64,000 nucleotides of DNA from Rhodoferax sp. (GTDB lineage: Bacteria > Pseudomonadota > Gammaproteobacteria > Burkholderiales > Burkholderiaceae_C). The notes beneath the pieces are model-generated. The model worked only from the letters and a program-made list of their open reading frames with translations, was not told the origin of the DNA and made no database searches. Shown in pieces: positions 45,047 through 53,386 of the stretch (position 1 is the first letter of the stretch; each line of letters opens with the position of its first letter). The position numbers and the translations under genes were made by a program. The stretch spans positions 1 through 64,000 of the forward strand of contig NZ_JAUYQD010000004.1 of the NCBI RefSeq assembly GCF_030697375.1. The letters run 5' to 3'.

Positions 45047-46000
45047 ATGAGACCCATGGACCTATTGACCGACATCTTCCGCCAGGCAGGTCTGCGCCGC
45101 CGGCTTTTGGACCAGCGCCACCTGCTTGATGCCACCGCCCTACAGTTCCCATGTGACCGCAGCATGGGCGTGCATGTGGTCACGGCGGGGCAGGTGTATT
45201 TGCATTCCACCTCCTTGCCTGAACCACTGCGTCTGCAAGCCGGTGACATGGCCATCATGGCCCGCGGCTGCGTGCACACCATCAGCACCCATGAGGACTT
45301 GGGTGCCGTGCGAACCGTTGCCCTCGACCACGCAGGGCCCTTGTCAGAGCCGGGTGCGCCTGACGATGCGCCGCAGAACGCACTCATCAGCGGCGCCTAC
45401 CAGTTCTGGCACACCCCGGTGCATCCCTTCTTTGCGGAAATGCCCGACTGGCTGGTGTTGCGCGCACAGGATGGACCCTACCCCGACGCCATGGCGCACA
45501 GCATGGAGCTGCTACAGCAAGAACTGACCCTGCGGGAGCAGGGCAGCGAAACCCTGGTGTACGGGCTGCTGGACGTGATTTTTGTATTGCTGATGCGAGA
45601 AATGCTGCAGCGCCAGGGTGAGCGCACATCGTGCTGGAGCCACGGTATCCGAGACCCGCAAGTGATGAAAGCGGTGCAGGCCTTGCACAACGACTGCGCC
45701 CGCGCCTGGACGCTGGACACGTTGGCACAGCATGCAGGACTGTCGCGCACCAGTCTGGCGGAGCGCTTTCGCGAATCCATGGGCAATACGCCACTCAACT
45801 ATTTGCGCACGGTACGCATGCAAAAGGCCATGGCCGCGCTGAGCGAGTCGGAACGGTCGCTGGAGCAGATTGCCCGCGAGGTCGGCTACACCGATGCGTT
45901 CAGCTTTTCCAAGGTGTTCAAGCGCACGGTGGGACTGGCTCCGCGCGACTTCCGCCGCCAGGACACACAGGACAAATCGCTGGCCTGGCGTATCGCCTGA
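45047..46000 (+). CDS. AraC-family transcriptional regulator (cupin_6 sensor)
   Basis: The 317-residue protein has an N-terminal cupin-like domain (GVHVVTAGQVYLHSTSLPEPLRLQAGDMAIMARGCVHTI, GAYQFWHTPVHPFFAEMPDWLVL). Its C-terminal double HTH contains WTLDTLAQHAGLSRTSLAERFRESMGNTPLNYL, RTVRMQKAM and EQIAREVGYTDAFSFSKVFKRTVGLAPRDFR. This cupin_6/AraC combination typically activates an adjacent divergent oxidoreductase, here the NmrA-like gene. Start codons at 45047 or 45056 are both possible. Confidence 0.93.
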   Translation: MRPMDLLTDIFRQAGLRRRLLDQRHLLDATALQFPCDRSMGVHVVTAGQVYLHSTSLPEPLRLQAGDMAIMARGCVHTISTHEDLGAVRTVALDHAGPLSEPGAPDDAPQNALISGAYQFWHTPVHPFFAEMPDWLVLRAQDGPYPDAMAHSMELLQQELTLREQGSETLVYGLLDVIFVLLMREMLQRQGERTSCWSHGIRDPQVMKAVQALHNDCARAWTLDTLAQHAGLSRTSLAERFRESMGNTPLNYLRTVRMQKAMAALSESERSLEQIAREVGYTDAFSFSKVFKRTVGLAPRDFRRQDTQDKSLAWRIA

Positions 46001-46079
46001 CGCTGGCTGCGTATTCCGGTAGGGAAGATACTGATCACGTGTTCCAGAAATCGGTGGGCAGCTGCTTCGGGCCAGAAGG

Positions 46080-46280
46080 ATGAAGGCCATGCGTGACCCG
46101 CTGTGCCAACCCATGGCGGGCCACTTAGATACGTCGATGGCTTACAAGGCAGCGTGTGAACTGGCGTTCAAGGGACTGGAGCAGCCCAGCGGCAGCACAA
46201 ACGACAACGCAGGCGCTCCTGATTTAGGAGCGGCCTGCGCAAGCTATACAAGGGCCAGAGCCCGATTGGGCAGTAATTAA
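46080..46280 (+). pseudogene. broken 3' copy of malate synthase G
   Basis: The frame reads [35 protein letters not shown], which matches the end of the malate synthase at 42.0-42.1 kb ([36 protein letters not shown]) in about nine of ten positions. It then departs and lacks the final 13 residues. Nothing upstream matches the rest of the enzyme. It is followed by copy 4 of the dispersed repeat, the same kind that follows the intact gene. It is a duplication remnant or the stub of a second glcB. Confidence 0.85.
46213..46262 (+). repeat. dispersed repeat, copy 4
   Basis: Plus-strand copy with the same CTCCTGATTTAGGAG palindrome as copy 3, then CGGCCTGCGCAAG, a variable stretch and AGGGCCAGAGCCC. 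Its place just after the malate synthase fragment suggests that gene end and repeat were copied together. Confidence 0.7.
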
Positions 46281-46555
46281 GCGTTGTCGCCGAACTCGTG
46301 GCGGTCGGCGGCGGCGAACAAGTCGTTGGCGAATGACGGTTCGCTGGAGGCGATGGAGCTGGCAAAGGCCCGCAACTCTTGGGCTTCTTCGGAGGCAGAC
46401 AAGGCCGGCGACTTAGCGGCTGCGCGTGTGGCAACCGAGGCCCACAGGGCAATTGCCAAGCGCTGCGCTGCGGCGCCGAGTTCACGCAGGGCCATGCCTA
46501 CGCTGGAGGGTTGTGCTGCAGCTATGTTTGAGCTGTTGAAAGTAGCAGTGGTCAT
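46277..46555 (-). CDS. small hypothetical protein, Ala/Ser-rich
   Basis: A 92-residue protein with composition typical of a small soluble helical protein: [30 protein letters not shown], then [39 protein letters not shown] do not recognise a named family. The gene looks real because AAGGA stands at proper distance before the ATG and a palindromic operator-like site lies about 45 bp upstream. Confidence 0.7.
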   Translation of the reverse strand: MTTATFNSSNIAAAQPSSVGMALRELGAAAQRLAIALWASVATRAAAKSPALSASEEAQELRAFASSIASSEPSFANDLFAAADRHEFGDNA

Positions 46556-46597
46556 GTCAATTCCTTTTTGTAAAAGTCATGTTGTTGCACTGCAGTA

Positions 46598-46611
46598 TAG
46601 GGTAAACCCTA
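46598..46611. promoter_or_regulatory. TAGGGT-AA-ACCCTA palindrome upstream of small hypothetical gene
   Basis: A perfect 6-bp inverted repeat with a two-base centre. On the minus strand it overlaps a TATACT-type minus-10 box and lies about 45 bases before the start of the 92-residue gene. It looks like a repressor operator. The cognate regulator is not identifiable. Confidence 0.6.
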
Positions 46612-46702
46612 GTATTCACCTATAGCCAAAAAGCAACAGCCACCCCCATCCTGGTGCAAGACCGACTGCGAGAGGCCGTGTTTTTTGAATCGGCGCAGCC
46701 GG

Positions 46703-47650
46703 TCAGGCGTTGTGCACCATCGCCCCATCGCGCACTGCGGCGCCCGAGCGAACCAACTCCTGAATCAACTCGGCCACCCGCCCGGAAAAGTCCATGCCAG
46801 GAAAGTGCGTGGCCAGGATCAAGGGGAAGTAGGACGTGGACTGGGCCCAGGCGATCAGCCGGGACTCCGCGATGCGCTGCACTTCCAGCAGCTTGAAGTT
46901 GAGCAGCACCTTGGCCGCATACCGGACGTGTTTGGCCGGGTCGGTCACGAAGCTGTCCAGACGCTGCCGGGCAAAGGCAATGGCCTGGTCTACCTCGGTA
47001 AACACCGGGCCGTGGCCGGGAATCACCGCTTTGGGCGCCAGGGATTCGATCAGGTCGATGGTTTTCCCCACCGCGTCAAAAGCATCCAAGCCCTCCAGCT
47101 CGGGGAACACCACCCCGAAGCCACGCTCCCACAGGGCATCGGCCGAGACCAACACGCGCGAGATGGGCTCGAACAGAATCACCGAATGCGGGTCGTGCCC
47201 GGGCGCCGCGTGGATCTGCCACTGCAAGCCCCCCAGGCGGATGTCGGTGCCGGGTACCAGCACGGCGTCAAAGCCGAACTGCGGGCAGTTCTGTCCCGTA
47301 GGGGTGTAGGTCAGGGCCTGGGGGTCCCAGGCGCGGACGTATTCGGAATGTCCCGGGGGAATGAAGGTGCTCATGCCCGGGTAGGCGTCTTGCAGGGCGG
47401 CGTTGCCGCCGCAGTGGTCGCTGTGCAGGTGGGTATTGACCAGCACATCCAGGTTTTCGCCGTCCAGCGCCGCGTCCACCAGCTCCAGCGTCTGCGGTGC
47501 GTGCAGGGCATAACCACTGTCAATCAGGGCCGAGGCTTCGGGGCTGACCAGCAGGATGTTGTTGGATGAGAGCCATCCGCGCTCGAACACGGAAACGCCC
47601 TTGGGCAGCAGCGACGGTGCGGGTTTGCCTTGGGCAAGAGGTTTTGTCAT
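46703..47650 (-). CDS. MBL-fold metallo-hydrolase
   Basis: The 315-residue protein carries the metallo-beta-lactamase-fold metal motif VLVNTHLHSDHCGGNAAL (HxHxDH). Further His ligands lie in IHAAPGHDPHSV and in VIPGHGPV, and an Asp in LVSADALWERGFG. It belongs to the large group that includes glyoxalase II-like and SoxH-like hydrolases. The substrate is unknown. There is no signal peptide, so it should be cytoplasmic. The gene stands alone between two hypothetical genes. Confidence 0.9.
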   Translation of the reverse strand: MTKPLAQGKPAPSLLPKGVSVFERGWLSSNNILLVSPEASALIDSGYALHAPQTLELVDAALDGENLDVLVNTHLHSDHCGGNAALQDAYPGMSTFIPPGHSEYVRAWDPQALTYTPTGQNCPQFGFDAVLVPGTDIRLGGLQWQIHAAPGHDPHSVILFEPISRVLVSADALWERGFGVVFPELEGLDAFDAVGKTIDLIESLAPKAVIPGHGPVFTEVDQAIAFARQRLDSFVTDPAKHVRYAAKVLLNFKLLEVQRIAESRLIAWAQSTSYFPLILATHFPGMDFSGRVAELIQELVRSGAAVRDGAMVHNA

Positions 47651-47690
47651 AGGGGCCGAGTTTATCGAACCCTTGCCGATCTGCTCGCCC

Positions 47691-48014
47691 CTACTCGATC
47701 CGGTGCAATGCCGCCAGATTGATCAAGGCCGAGAGTACCTCGGACTTGAAACCGACGCGGTTTTGGTTCTCTTTGTAGCCGCCGCTGAGAATCAAGGTCT
47801 GCAGGTATTCCACGCAATCGCGGTGCCCCCAGAATTTCTCGATGGACAGCACGATGCGGATATGGTGCTCGGCGATGATGGCCATCTCATGGTCGATGCG
47901 GGCCTGCATCGGCCGCTCGTGCAAGGGCATGGGACGGGTCGGCAAATCGTCATCTTCCCACTGCAGCGAGGGAAATCCAGTCTCTTGCGTTTTTTTATCT
48001 TTGGAATCAGGCAT
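47691..48014 (-). CDS. conserved-looking hypothetical protein
   Basis: The 107-residue soluble protein has a charged N terminus (MPDSKDKKTQETGFPSLQWEDDDLPTRPMP) and a helical core (RIDHEMAIIAEHHIRIVLSIEKFWGHRDCVEYLQTLILSG). I have no named family for it. Its sequence looks evolved, and it starts at an ATG, though without a strong ribosome-binding site. It lies 40 bp upstream of the MBL-fold gene on the same strand and may share a transcript with it. Confidence 0.7.
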   Translation of the reverse strand: MPDSKDKKTQETGFPSLQWEDDDLPTRPMPLHERPMQARIDHEMAIIAEHHIRIVLSIEKFWGHRDCVEYLQTLILSGGYKENQNRVGFKSEVLSALINLAALHRIE

Positions 48015-48197
48015 TGGAGGTTTTCTGTGGGGTATGGCCGCTCAACGCCGCCCCCTAGGGAAGGAGAAAGGGCCGATACTACCCTGGCCCGCCAAGCACC
48101 GCTAGCGCAGTCACTCTAACTGAAACCCCGGCGGCTGAAAATGGGGACACACCCTGGGTTGCGGACATGGGGACGCTGGGCACGTCACAATAAGCAC

Positions 48198-49691
48198 ATG
48201 CCCAATTTACCTACCTTCATCGCCCCCACCCGCTTCCACGATCCAGCTGCCGCCCTGGCCCAGGTGGCCCGCATTTATGACGCCAGCATCCAGCACCTGC
48301 GCCAAGCCATGCAGCGCTTTGTCGCCGGAGACGACAGCACCGGCCATGTGCGTGCCTGCTATCCCCTGGTGCGCATCCACACCGAAACCGTCTCCCGCAA
48401 AAACCACCCCAAAAGTGCGCGCCTGAGCTACGGTTTTGTGGCGGGACCGGGCCGCTTTGAGACCACGCTGACCCGACCCGACCTGTACCGCGACTACTAC
48501 CTGGAGCAGTTCAGCCTGCTGCTGCAAAACCATGGTGTGGAACTGGAGGTGGGCACCAGCACACAGCCCATTCCGGTGCACTTCTCCTTTGCGGAAAACG
48601 ACCACGTTGAAGGCACCCTGAACGCCGAGCGTCGCATGCTGATGCGCGACGTGTTCGACCTGCCCGACCTGGCCGCCATGGACGATGGCATTGCCAACGG
48701 CACCTTTGAACCCAAGGCGGGCGAGCCCCAACCGCTGTCGCTCTTTACCGCACCCCGGGTGGACTACTCCCTGCACCGCCTGCGCCACTACACCGGCACA
48801 GGCCCAGAGCACTTCCAGAACTTTGTCCTGTTCACCAACTACCAGTTCTACATCGACGAGTTCATCGCCCTGGGCCGCGCCGCCATGGCCGACCCCAGCA
48901 GCGAATACATCGCCTTTGTGGAGCCCGGCAACGTCATCACCCGCCGCGTGGGCCTGCCCGCTGAAAGCATCGACGCCCTGGGCAAAGAGCCCCCGCGCCT
49001 GCCGCAAATGCCGGGCTACCACCTGGTGCGCGCCGACCGCGCGGGCATCACCATGGTGAACATCGGCGTGGGCCCGGCCAACGCCAAAAACATCACCGAC
49101 CACATCGCCGTGCTGCGCCCGCACGCCTGGATCATGCTGGGCCACTGCGCCGGCCTGCGCACCACCCAGCAACTGGGCGACTATGTGCTGGCCCACGGCT
49201 ATGTGCGTGAAGACCATGTGCTGGACGAAGAACTGCCGCTGTGGGTGCCGATTCCGGCGCTGGCCGAAATCCAAGTGGCGCTGGAACAGGCCGTGGCCGA
49301 CGTCACCCAGATCAAAGGCGCGGCGCTCAAAAGCATCATGCGCACCGGCACCGTGGCCTCCACCGACAACCGCAACTGGGAACTGCTGCCCAACAACCAG
49401 CCCCAGCGCCGCTTCAGCCAAAGCCGCGCCGTGGCGCTGGACATGGAAAGCGCCACCATCGCCGCCAACGGCTTTCGCTTCCGCGTGCCCTATGGCACCT
49501 TGCTGTGCGTGAGCGACAAGCCGCTGCACGGCGAGATCAAGCTGCCCGGCATGGCCAACCACTTCTACCGCGAGCGGGTCGATCAACACCTGCGCATCGG
49601 CATCCGCGCAGTGGAACTGCTGCGCGCCGAGGGTGTGGACCAGTTGCACAGCCGCAAACTGCGCAGCTTTGCGGAAGTGGCGTTTCAGTAG
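48198..49691 (+). CDS. amn: AMP nucleosidase
   Basis: Amn splits AMP into adenine and ribose 5-phosphate and so controls the AMP pool. From the ATG at 48198 it has 497 residues. The N-terminal domain is seen in RACYPLVRIHTETVSRKNHPKSARLSYGFV. The phosphorylase-like catalytic domain has GITMVNIGVGPANAKNITDHIAVLRPHAWIMLGHCAGLR, a VREDHVLDEELP block, and RAVALDMESATIAANGFRFRVPYGTLLCVSDKP, with the Asp/Glu that contact nucleoside. The frame runs further upstream without similarity. Confidence 0.96.
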   Translation: MPNLPTFIAPTRFHDPAAALAQVARIYDASIQHLRQAMQRFVAGDDSTGHVRACYPLVRIHTETVSRKNHPKSARLSYGFVAGPGRFETTLTRPDLYRDYYLEQFSLLLQNHGVELEVGTSTQPIPVHFSFAENDHVEGTLNAERRMLMRDVFDLPDLAAMDDGIANGTFEPKAGEPQPLSLFTAPRVDYSLHRLRHYTGTGPEHFQNFVLFTNYQFYIDEFIALGRAAMADPSSEYIAFVEPGNVITRRVGLPAESIDALGKEPPRLPQMPGYHLVRADRAGITMVNIGVGPANAKNITDHIAVLRPHAWIMLGHCAGLRTTQQLGDYVLAHGYVREDHVLDEELPLWVPIPALAEIQVALEQAVADVTQIKGAALKSIMRTGTVASTDNRNWELLPNNQPQRRFSQSRAVALDMESATIAANGFRFRVPYGTLLCVSDKPLHGEIKLPGMANHFYRERVDQHLRIGIRAVELLRAEGVDQLHSRKLRSFAEVAFQ

Positions 49692-50083
49692 GCTGGGGCA
49701 GGCACATGCCATTGGGTTGGTGCATGCATGCAAGGGCGAGGCGGGTGGCGGGCGTCTGCAGACACGGGACGTAGCGCCTTGGCATGCGGCGCTGGATGTG
49801 TAAAAAGACCGAGCCCCCGTGTCCTTATTGCGCAGGAATCCCCCGCATTGCCGCTCTGCCATTCCCACCGATGCCCCCACGCGCGTCCGTTCACATCCAT
49901 GGACACCATGTGCAAAATTGGAATTTATTATTGTTCAATAATTCACATCCAAATACGCACCTAGCCCTTTAAAACAGTGCGCAAGAAGCTATGCAATGCA
50001 TAGCAAATCAATCACCCAAGCACCCTCATCAAGTGCACCTTTCGCACAACCAAGCCAAGCACAGGCACAACCCGCGCACCAGT
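49692..50083. other. convergent intergenic region with repeat copy 5
   Basis: About 390 bases between the convergent amn and dctD genes. Apart from the dispersed repeat at 49955-50010 I see no gene, no clear terminator hairpin and no RNA gene. Short open frames on both strands here have no ribosome-binding site and no recognisable sequence. Confidence 0.5.
49955..50010 (-). repeat. dispersed repeat, copy 5
   Basis: Minus-strand reading: ATTTGCTATGCATTGCATAGC, TTCTTGCGCA, then a variable stretch and AAAGGGCTAGGTGCG. In this copy the left part is a perfect GCTATGCA/TGCATAGC palindrome, comparable to the CTCCTGATTTAGGAG dyad of copies 3 and 4. Confidence 0.7.
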
Positions 50084-51433
50084 TCAACCCGGCTTCCCCA
50101 AACCGTACTTCCGTATCTTGTCGTGCAGCGTGGTTTTGGCCAGCCCCAGGGCTTCGGCGGTGCGGGCCAGGCTGCCTTGGTTGCGGTGCAGGGCCTCGGC
50201 GATGAGGGCGCGCTCGAAGGCGTCCACGGTGTGCGCCAGGGGCCGCAGGCCCGGGGGGGCCTCGGTGGCGAAGGGGGGAAAGCCGCCTTCGATGCCCAGC
50301 ACGCAGCGGTCGGCCACGTTGCGCAGTTCCCGCACATTGCCGGGCCAGTCGTAGGCCATCAGGCGGCCCTGGCGGTGGGGCTCGTCGGCGGGCAGGGGGC
50401 GCTGGTGGCGGGCCGCCGCTTGCAGCAGGAAATGTTCGAACATCAAAGGGATGTCCTCCCGGCGCTCCCGCAGGGGCGGCAGCGGCAAGGTGGCGACATT
50501 GAGCCGGTAGTACAGGTCGGCCCGAAAACGCCCCTGGTCTGACAGTTCCTTCAAATCCAGCTTGGTGGCGGCCACCACCCGGCAGTCCACTGCGATGGCG
50601 GCGTTGGAGCCCAGGCGCTCCAGGCTGCGCTCTTGCAGCACCCGCAGCAGCTTGATCTGCATGCCCAGCGGCATCGACTCGATTTCGTCCAGAAACAAAG
50701 TACCGCCGCTGGCGTGTTCGATTTTGCCGATGCGGCGCTTGCCGGCGCCGGTGTAGGCCCCGGCCTCGTGGCCAAAAATTTCGCTCTCGAACAGGGTTTC
50801 TGGCAGACCGCCGCAGTTGATGGCGACAAAGTTTCCGCTGCGCCGGGGCCCGGCTGCGTGCAGGCAGCGGGCGACCAGCTCCTTGCCGGTGCCGGTTTCA
50901 CCGTGGATCAGGATGTCGGCGGCGCTGTTGCCCAGGTCGGCCACCAGCTGGCGCACCCGGACCATGGCGGGTGAACGGCCCAACAACTGGGCCTCCAGCT
51001 GGTCGCGGTTGGCGAGCCGGGCGCGCAGCTGGCGCACTTCCAGCACCAGGCGGCGCTTGTCCAGGGCGCGGCGCACCACTTCCACCAGGTGTTCGGGGGA
51101 AAAAGGCTTTTCGATGAAGTCGTGGGCGCCGTCTTTCATGGCCTGCACCGCCAGGGTCACGTCGCCGTGGCCGGTGATCAGCACCACCGGCAGGTCCGGG
51201 TCGAGGACCCGGAGGGCCTGGAGCAGGGCCATGCCGTCCATGCCCGGCAGCCGGATGTCGCTCACCACCACGCCGGGAAAATCGCGCGTGAGGCGGCGCA
51301 GGGCCTGTTCGGCGCTGTCCACCCCGCTGGCCGCGATGTCCTCCAGCTGCAGGGCCTGTTCGCAGCCCAGGCGGACGTCCGGGTCGTCTTCGACCACCAG
51401 CACCTGCAAGGTTTCGGTCATGTCAGTGCTCAT
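50084..51433 (-). CDS. dctD: C4-dicarboxylate transport response regulator DctD (sigma-54 activator)
   Basis: The 449-residue protein has a receiver (VLVVEDDPDVRLG, phospho-Asp in VVVSDIRLPGMDG). Its AAA+ domain has Walker A GETGTGKE, a sigma-54 contact loop GAYTGA in place of GAFTGA, and Walker B GGTLFLDEIESM. A C-terminal Fis-type HTH follows (NQGSLARTAEALGLAKTTLHDKIRKYG). Phosphorylated by DctB, it should activate dctA from its sigma-54 promoter. Its ATG overlaps the dctB stop (ATGA). Confidence 0.95.
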   Translation of the reverse strand: MSTDMTETLQVLVVEDDPDVRLGCEQALQLEDIAASGVDSAEQALRRLTRDFPGVVVSDIRLPGMDGMALLQALRVLDPDLPVVLITGHGDVTLAVQAMKDGAHDFIEKPFSPEHLVEVVRRALDKRRLVLEVRQLRARLANRDQLEAQLLGRSPAMVRVRQLVADLGNSAADILIHGETGTGKELVARCLHAAGPRRSGNFVAINCGGLPETLFESEIFGHEAGAYTGAGKRRIGKIEHASGGTLFLDEIESMPLGMQIKLLRVLQERSLERLGSNAAIAVDCRVVAATKLDLKELSDQGRFRADLYYRLNVATLPLPPLRERREDIPLMFEHFLLQAAARHQRPLPADEPHRQGRLMAYDWPGNVRELRNVADRCVLGIEGGFPPFATEAPPGLRPLAHTVDAFERALIAEALHRNQGSLARTAEALGLAKTTLHDKIRKYGLGKPG

Positions 51434-53298
51434 CGGGGGGTCCCTTCGGGTGCGGCTGGAAGGTCCAGCGTAAAAATGGCGCCGCCATCGGCGTGGTTCT
51501 GTGCCCGCAGGCTGCCGCCTGCATCGGCGACGATCCCGGCCGAGATGGCCAGGCCCAGCCCCAGGCCGCTGCCCGCGTCCTTGGTGGTAAAAAACGGTTC
51601 AAACAAATGGGTTTGCGCGTCCTGCGACAGGCCCGGCCCCCGGTCGCGCACCTGCAGCACCATGCGGTCGCCCTGGCGCCGCGCCGTGATGTCCAGCGCG
51701 GGGGCCCCCTGGCCCTCCATGGCGTCCAGGGCGTTGCCGGCCAGGTTCACCAGCACCTGCTCCAGCCGGTTGGCGTCGCACCAGGCCTGCAAATCGCCCT
51801 CCGTCAGATCGATGCAGGGCACCACGCCGGCGCGCTTGAGGCGCTGCTCCAGCAAAAACAGCGCGTTGTCCACCGCCCGGCGCAGCGGCACGGCCTGGGG
51901 TCGGCCCGAGGACTTGCGGGCGAAGGACTTGAGCTGGCCGGTGAGGCGCCCCATGCGGTCCACCAGCTCGGCGATGCGCTCCAGGTTGCTGCCCGCGGTC
52001 TGCGGATCGCCCCGGTCCAAAAACTTGCGGGCATTGCCCGAGAGGGTGCGCAGCGCGGCCAGCGGCTGGTTCAACTCGTGGGCGATGCCGGAGGAGAGCT
52101 GGCCGATCACCGCCAGTTTGCCGGCCTGCACCAGCTCGTCCTGCGCGGCGCGCAAGGTGCGTTCGGCCCGGGTGCGCTCCAGCACCTCCACCTGTAAATG
52201 GGTGTTGGCGGCCGACAGGTCGGCGGTGCGCTCGGCCACATTGCGCTCCAGTTCGTCGTGGGCCTGCTGCAGCGCCTCGCGGGCGGCCAGCCGGTCTTTC
52301 ACATGGCGGCGGCGCTCGTTGAACATCAGCGCCAAGATGCACAAAAAGGCCGCCCCCACCCCCGCCACGGCGGCCCGGTTGGCGGCGATGCCACGCACCT
52401 GCTCTTGCAGCGAAAAGACGGTGATGTTCCAGGGCGTGCCGGGCAGCGGCTGGGTCTGGGCCAGAAACTTGCCAGCCACGGGAAACATGGAGACCATCTC
52501 CGGCCCCAGCTTGGGCAGGGAGACCAGGCGGGCGCCGTGCTCCAGCGCCGCCAGTTCCACCACGCCCAGGGGCTTGAGCGCGCGGCGGTTGTACTGCTGG
52601 GTGTGGTCAAAGGCGCTGCGGGTGGCCGCGTCCAGGGGCCGCAGGGTGGTGAACTTCCAGTCCGGCACCGAGGACAGAATGGCCACGCCGTTTTCGTCGG
52701 CCACCAGCACCGGGGCCTCCGCCGTGGCCCAGGATTTCTCCAGCTGCTGCAGGCCCACCTTGACCACGGCCACACCCACCGTGCCCTGGGCGCTGGTCAG
52801 GGACGAGGCCAGGTAATAACCGGGCTCGCCCCGGGTGGTGCCAATGCCGAAAATGCGCCCGCTGCCGCTCTCCAGGGCTTGGCGGAAATAGGGGCGAAAC
52901 GAAAGGTCTTCGCCCAAATAACTGTCGGGGCGGCGCCAGTTGCTGGTGGCCACCACCGTGCCCTGGCCGTCCATCACGTAGATGGCAAGGGTGCCGGCCC
53001 GTTCGTTGAGCTGCTCCAGGTACTGGTTGACCTGCGCGGCCTGCGCGGGGCGGGGGGTGGCCAGCAGTTGCATCACGTCCCGCTCCAGCCCCAGGGTGGT
53101 GGAGAAATAGGCGTATTTGTCGATCTCCCGCTCCAGGCTGGTGGCATACAGGTCCAGCCGGTGGCGCCCGGTGACCTGCAGCTCGGCCAGGCCCATGGCC
53201 AGGCTGAAGCGGTAGGCCAGCAGGCTGGCGGCTGCGATCAGGGCCACAAAGCCCAGGACCAGGGCCAGCAGGCGGAGCAGTTTTTTACGGGGAGGCAT
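51430..53298 (-). CDS. dctB: C4-dicarboxylate sensor histidine kinase DctB
   Basis: The 622-residue kinase has an N-terminal membrane segment (LLALVLGFVALIAAASLLAYRF), a periplasmic double-PAS-like sensor domain (FSTTLGLERDVMQLLATP, YLGEDLSFRPYFRQALESG, GRIFGIGTTRGEPGYYLASSL), and a second membrane segment near residue 310. A coiled coil leads to the H-box SGIAHELNQPLAALRTLS and HATPase motifs (LVNLAGNALDAM, VRDRGPGLS, GSGLGLGLAISAG). The FRPYF and GYYLA motifs are typical of DctB sensors of succinate, fumarate and malate. Confidence 0.95.
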   Translation of the reverse strand: MPPRKKLLRLLALVLGFVALIAAASLLAYRFSLAMGLAELQVTGRHRLDLYATSLEREIDKYAYFSTTLGLERDVMQLLATPRPAQAAQVNQYLEQLNERAGTLAIYVMDGQGTVVATSNWRRPDSYLGEDLSFRPYFRQALESGSGRIFGIGTTRGEPGYYLASSLTSAQGTVGVAVVKVGLQQLEKSWATAEAPVLVADENGVAILSSVPDWKFTTLRPLDAATRSAFDHTQQYNRRALKPLGVVELAALEHGARLVSLPKLGPEMVSMFPVAGKFLAQTQPLPGTPWNITVFSLQEQVRGIAANRAAVAGVGAAFLCILALMFNERRRHVKDRLAAREALQQAHDELERNVAERTADLSAANTHLQVEVLERTRAERTLRAAQDELVQAGKLAVIGQLSSGIAHELNQPLAALRTLSGNARKFLDRGDPQTAGSNLERIAELVDRMGRLTGQLKSFARKSSGRPQAVPLRRAVDNALFLLEQRLKRAGVVPCIDLTEGDLQAWCDANRLEQVLVNLAGNALDAMEGQGAPALDITARRQGDRMVLQVRDRGPGLSQDAQTHLFEPFFTTKDAGSGLGLGLAISAGIVADAGGSLRAQNHADGGAIFTLDLPAAPEGTPR

Positions 53299-53323
53299 GG
53301 CGGAAATGGCGAAATTCAGCGCG

Positions 53324-53337
53324 TTCGGTTTTCCGAA
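53324..53337. promoter_or_regulatory. TTCGG-TTTT-CCGAA palindrome before dctB (putative DctD site)
   Basis: A perfect 5-bp inverted repeat with a four-base centre, 26 bases upstream of the dctB start. Including flanks, GCGTTCGGTT.TCCGAAT is shared with the site at 54881-54894 upstream of dctA. The repetition at two genes of one regulon points to a common protein, most simply DctD. Confidence 0.65.
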
Positions 53338-53386
53338 TTGTGCCGGACCCCGCCCCCTTGCGCCGCCAACATGCCCCCGGCGGGCG

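Noticed and set aside
49685..49915. Minus-strand ORF in the amn-dctD gap, looked at as a possible tRNA shadow
   Set aside because: No cloverleaf could be drawn, and the ORF has no ribosome-binding site or family.
53338..53386. Terminator between dctA and dctB
   Set aside because: A GC-rich inverted segment (GCCCCCGGCGGGC) exists but has no T-run, so dctA-dctB read-through cannot be excluded or shown.
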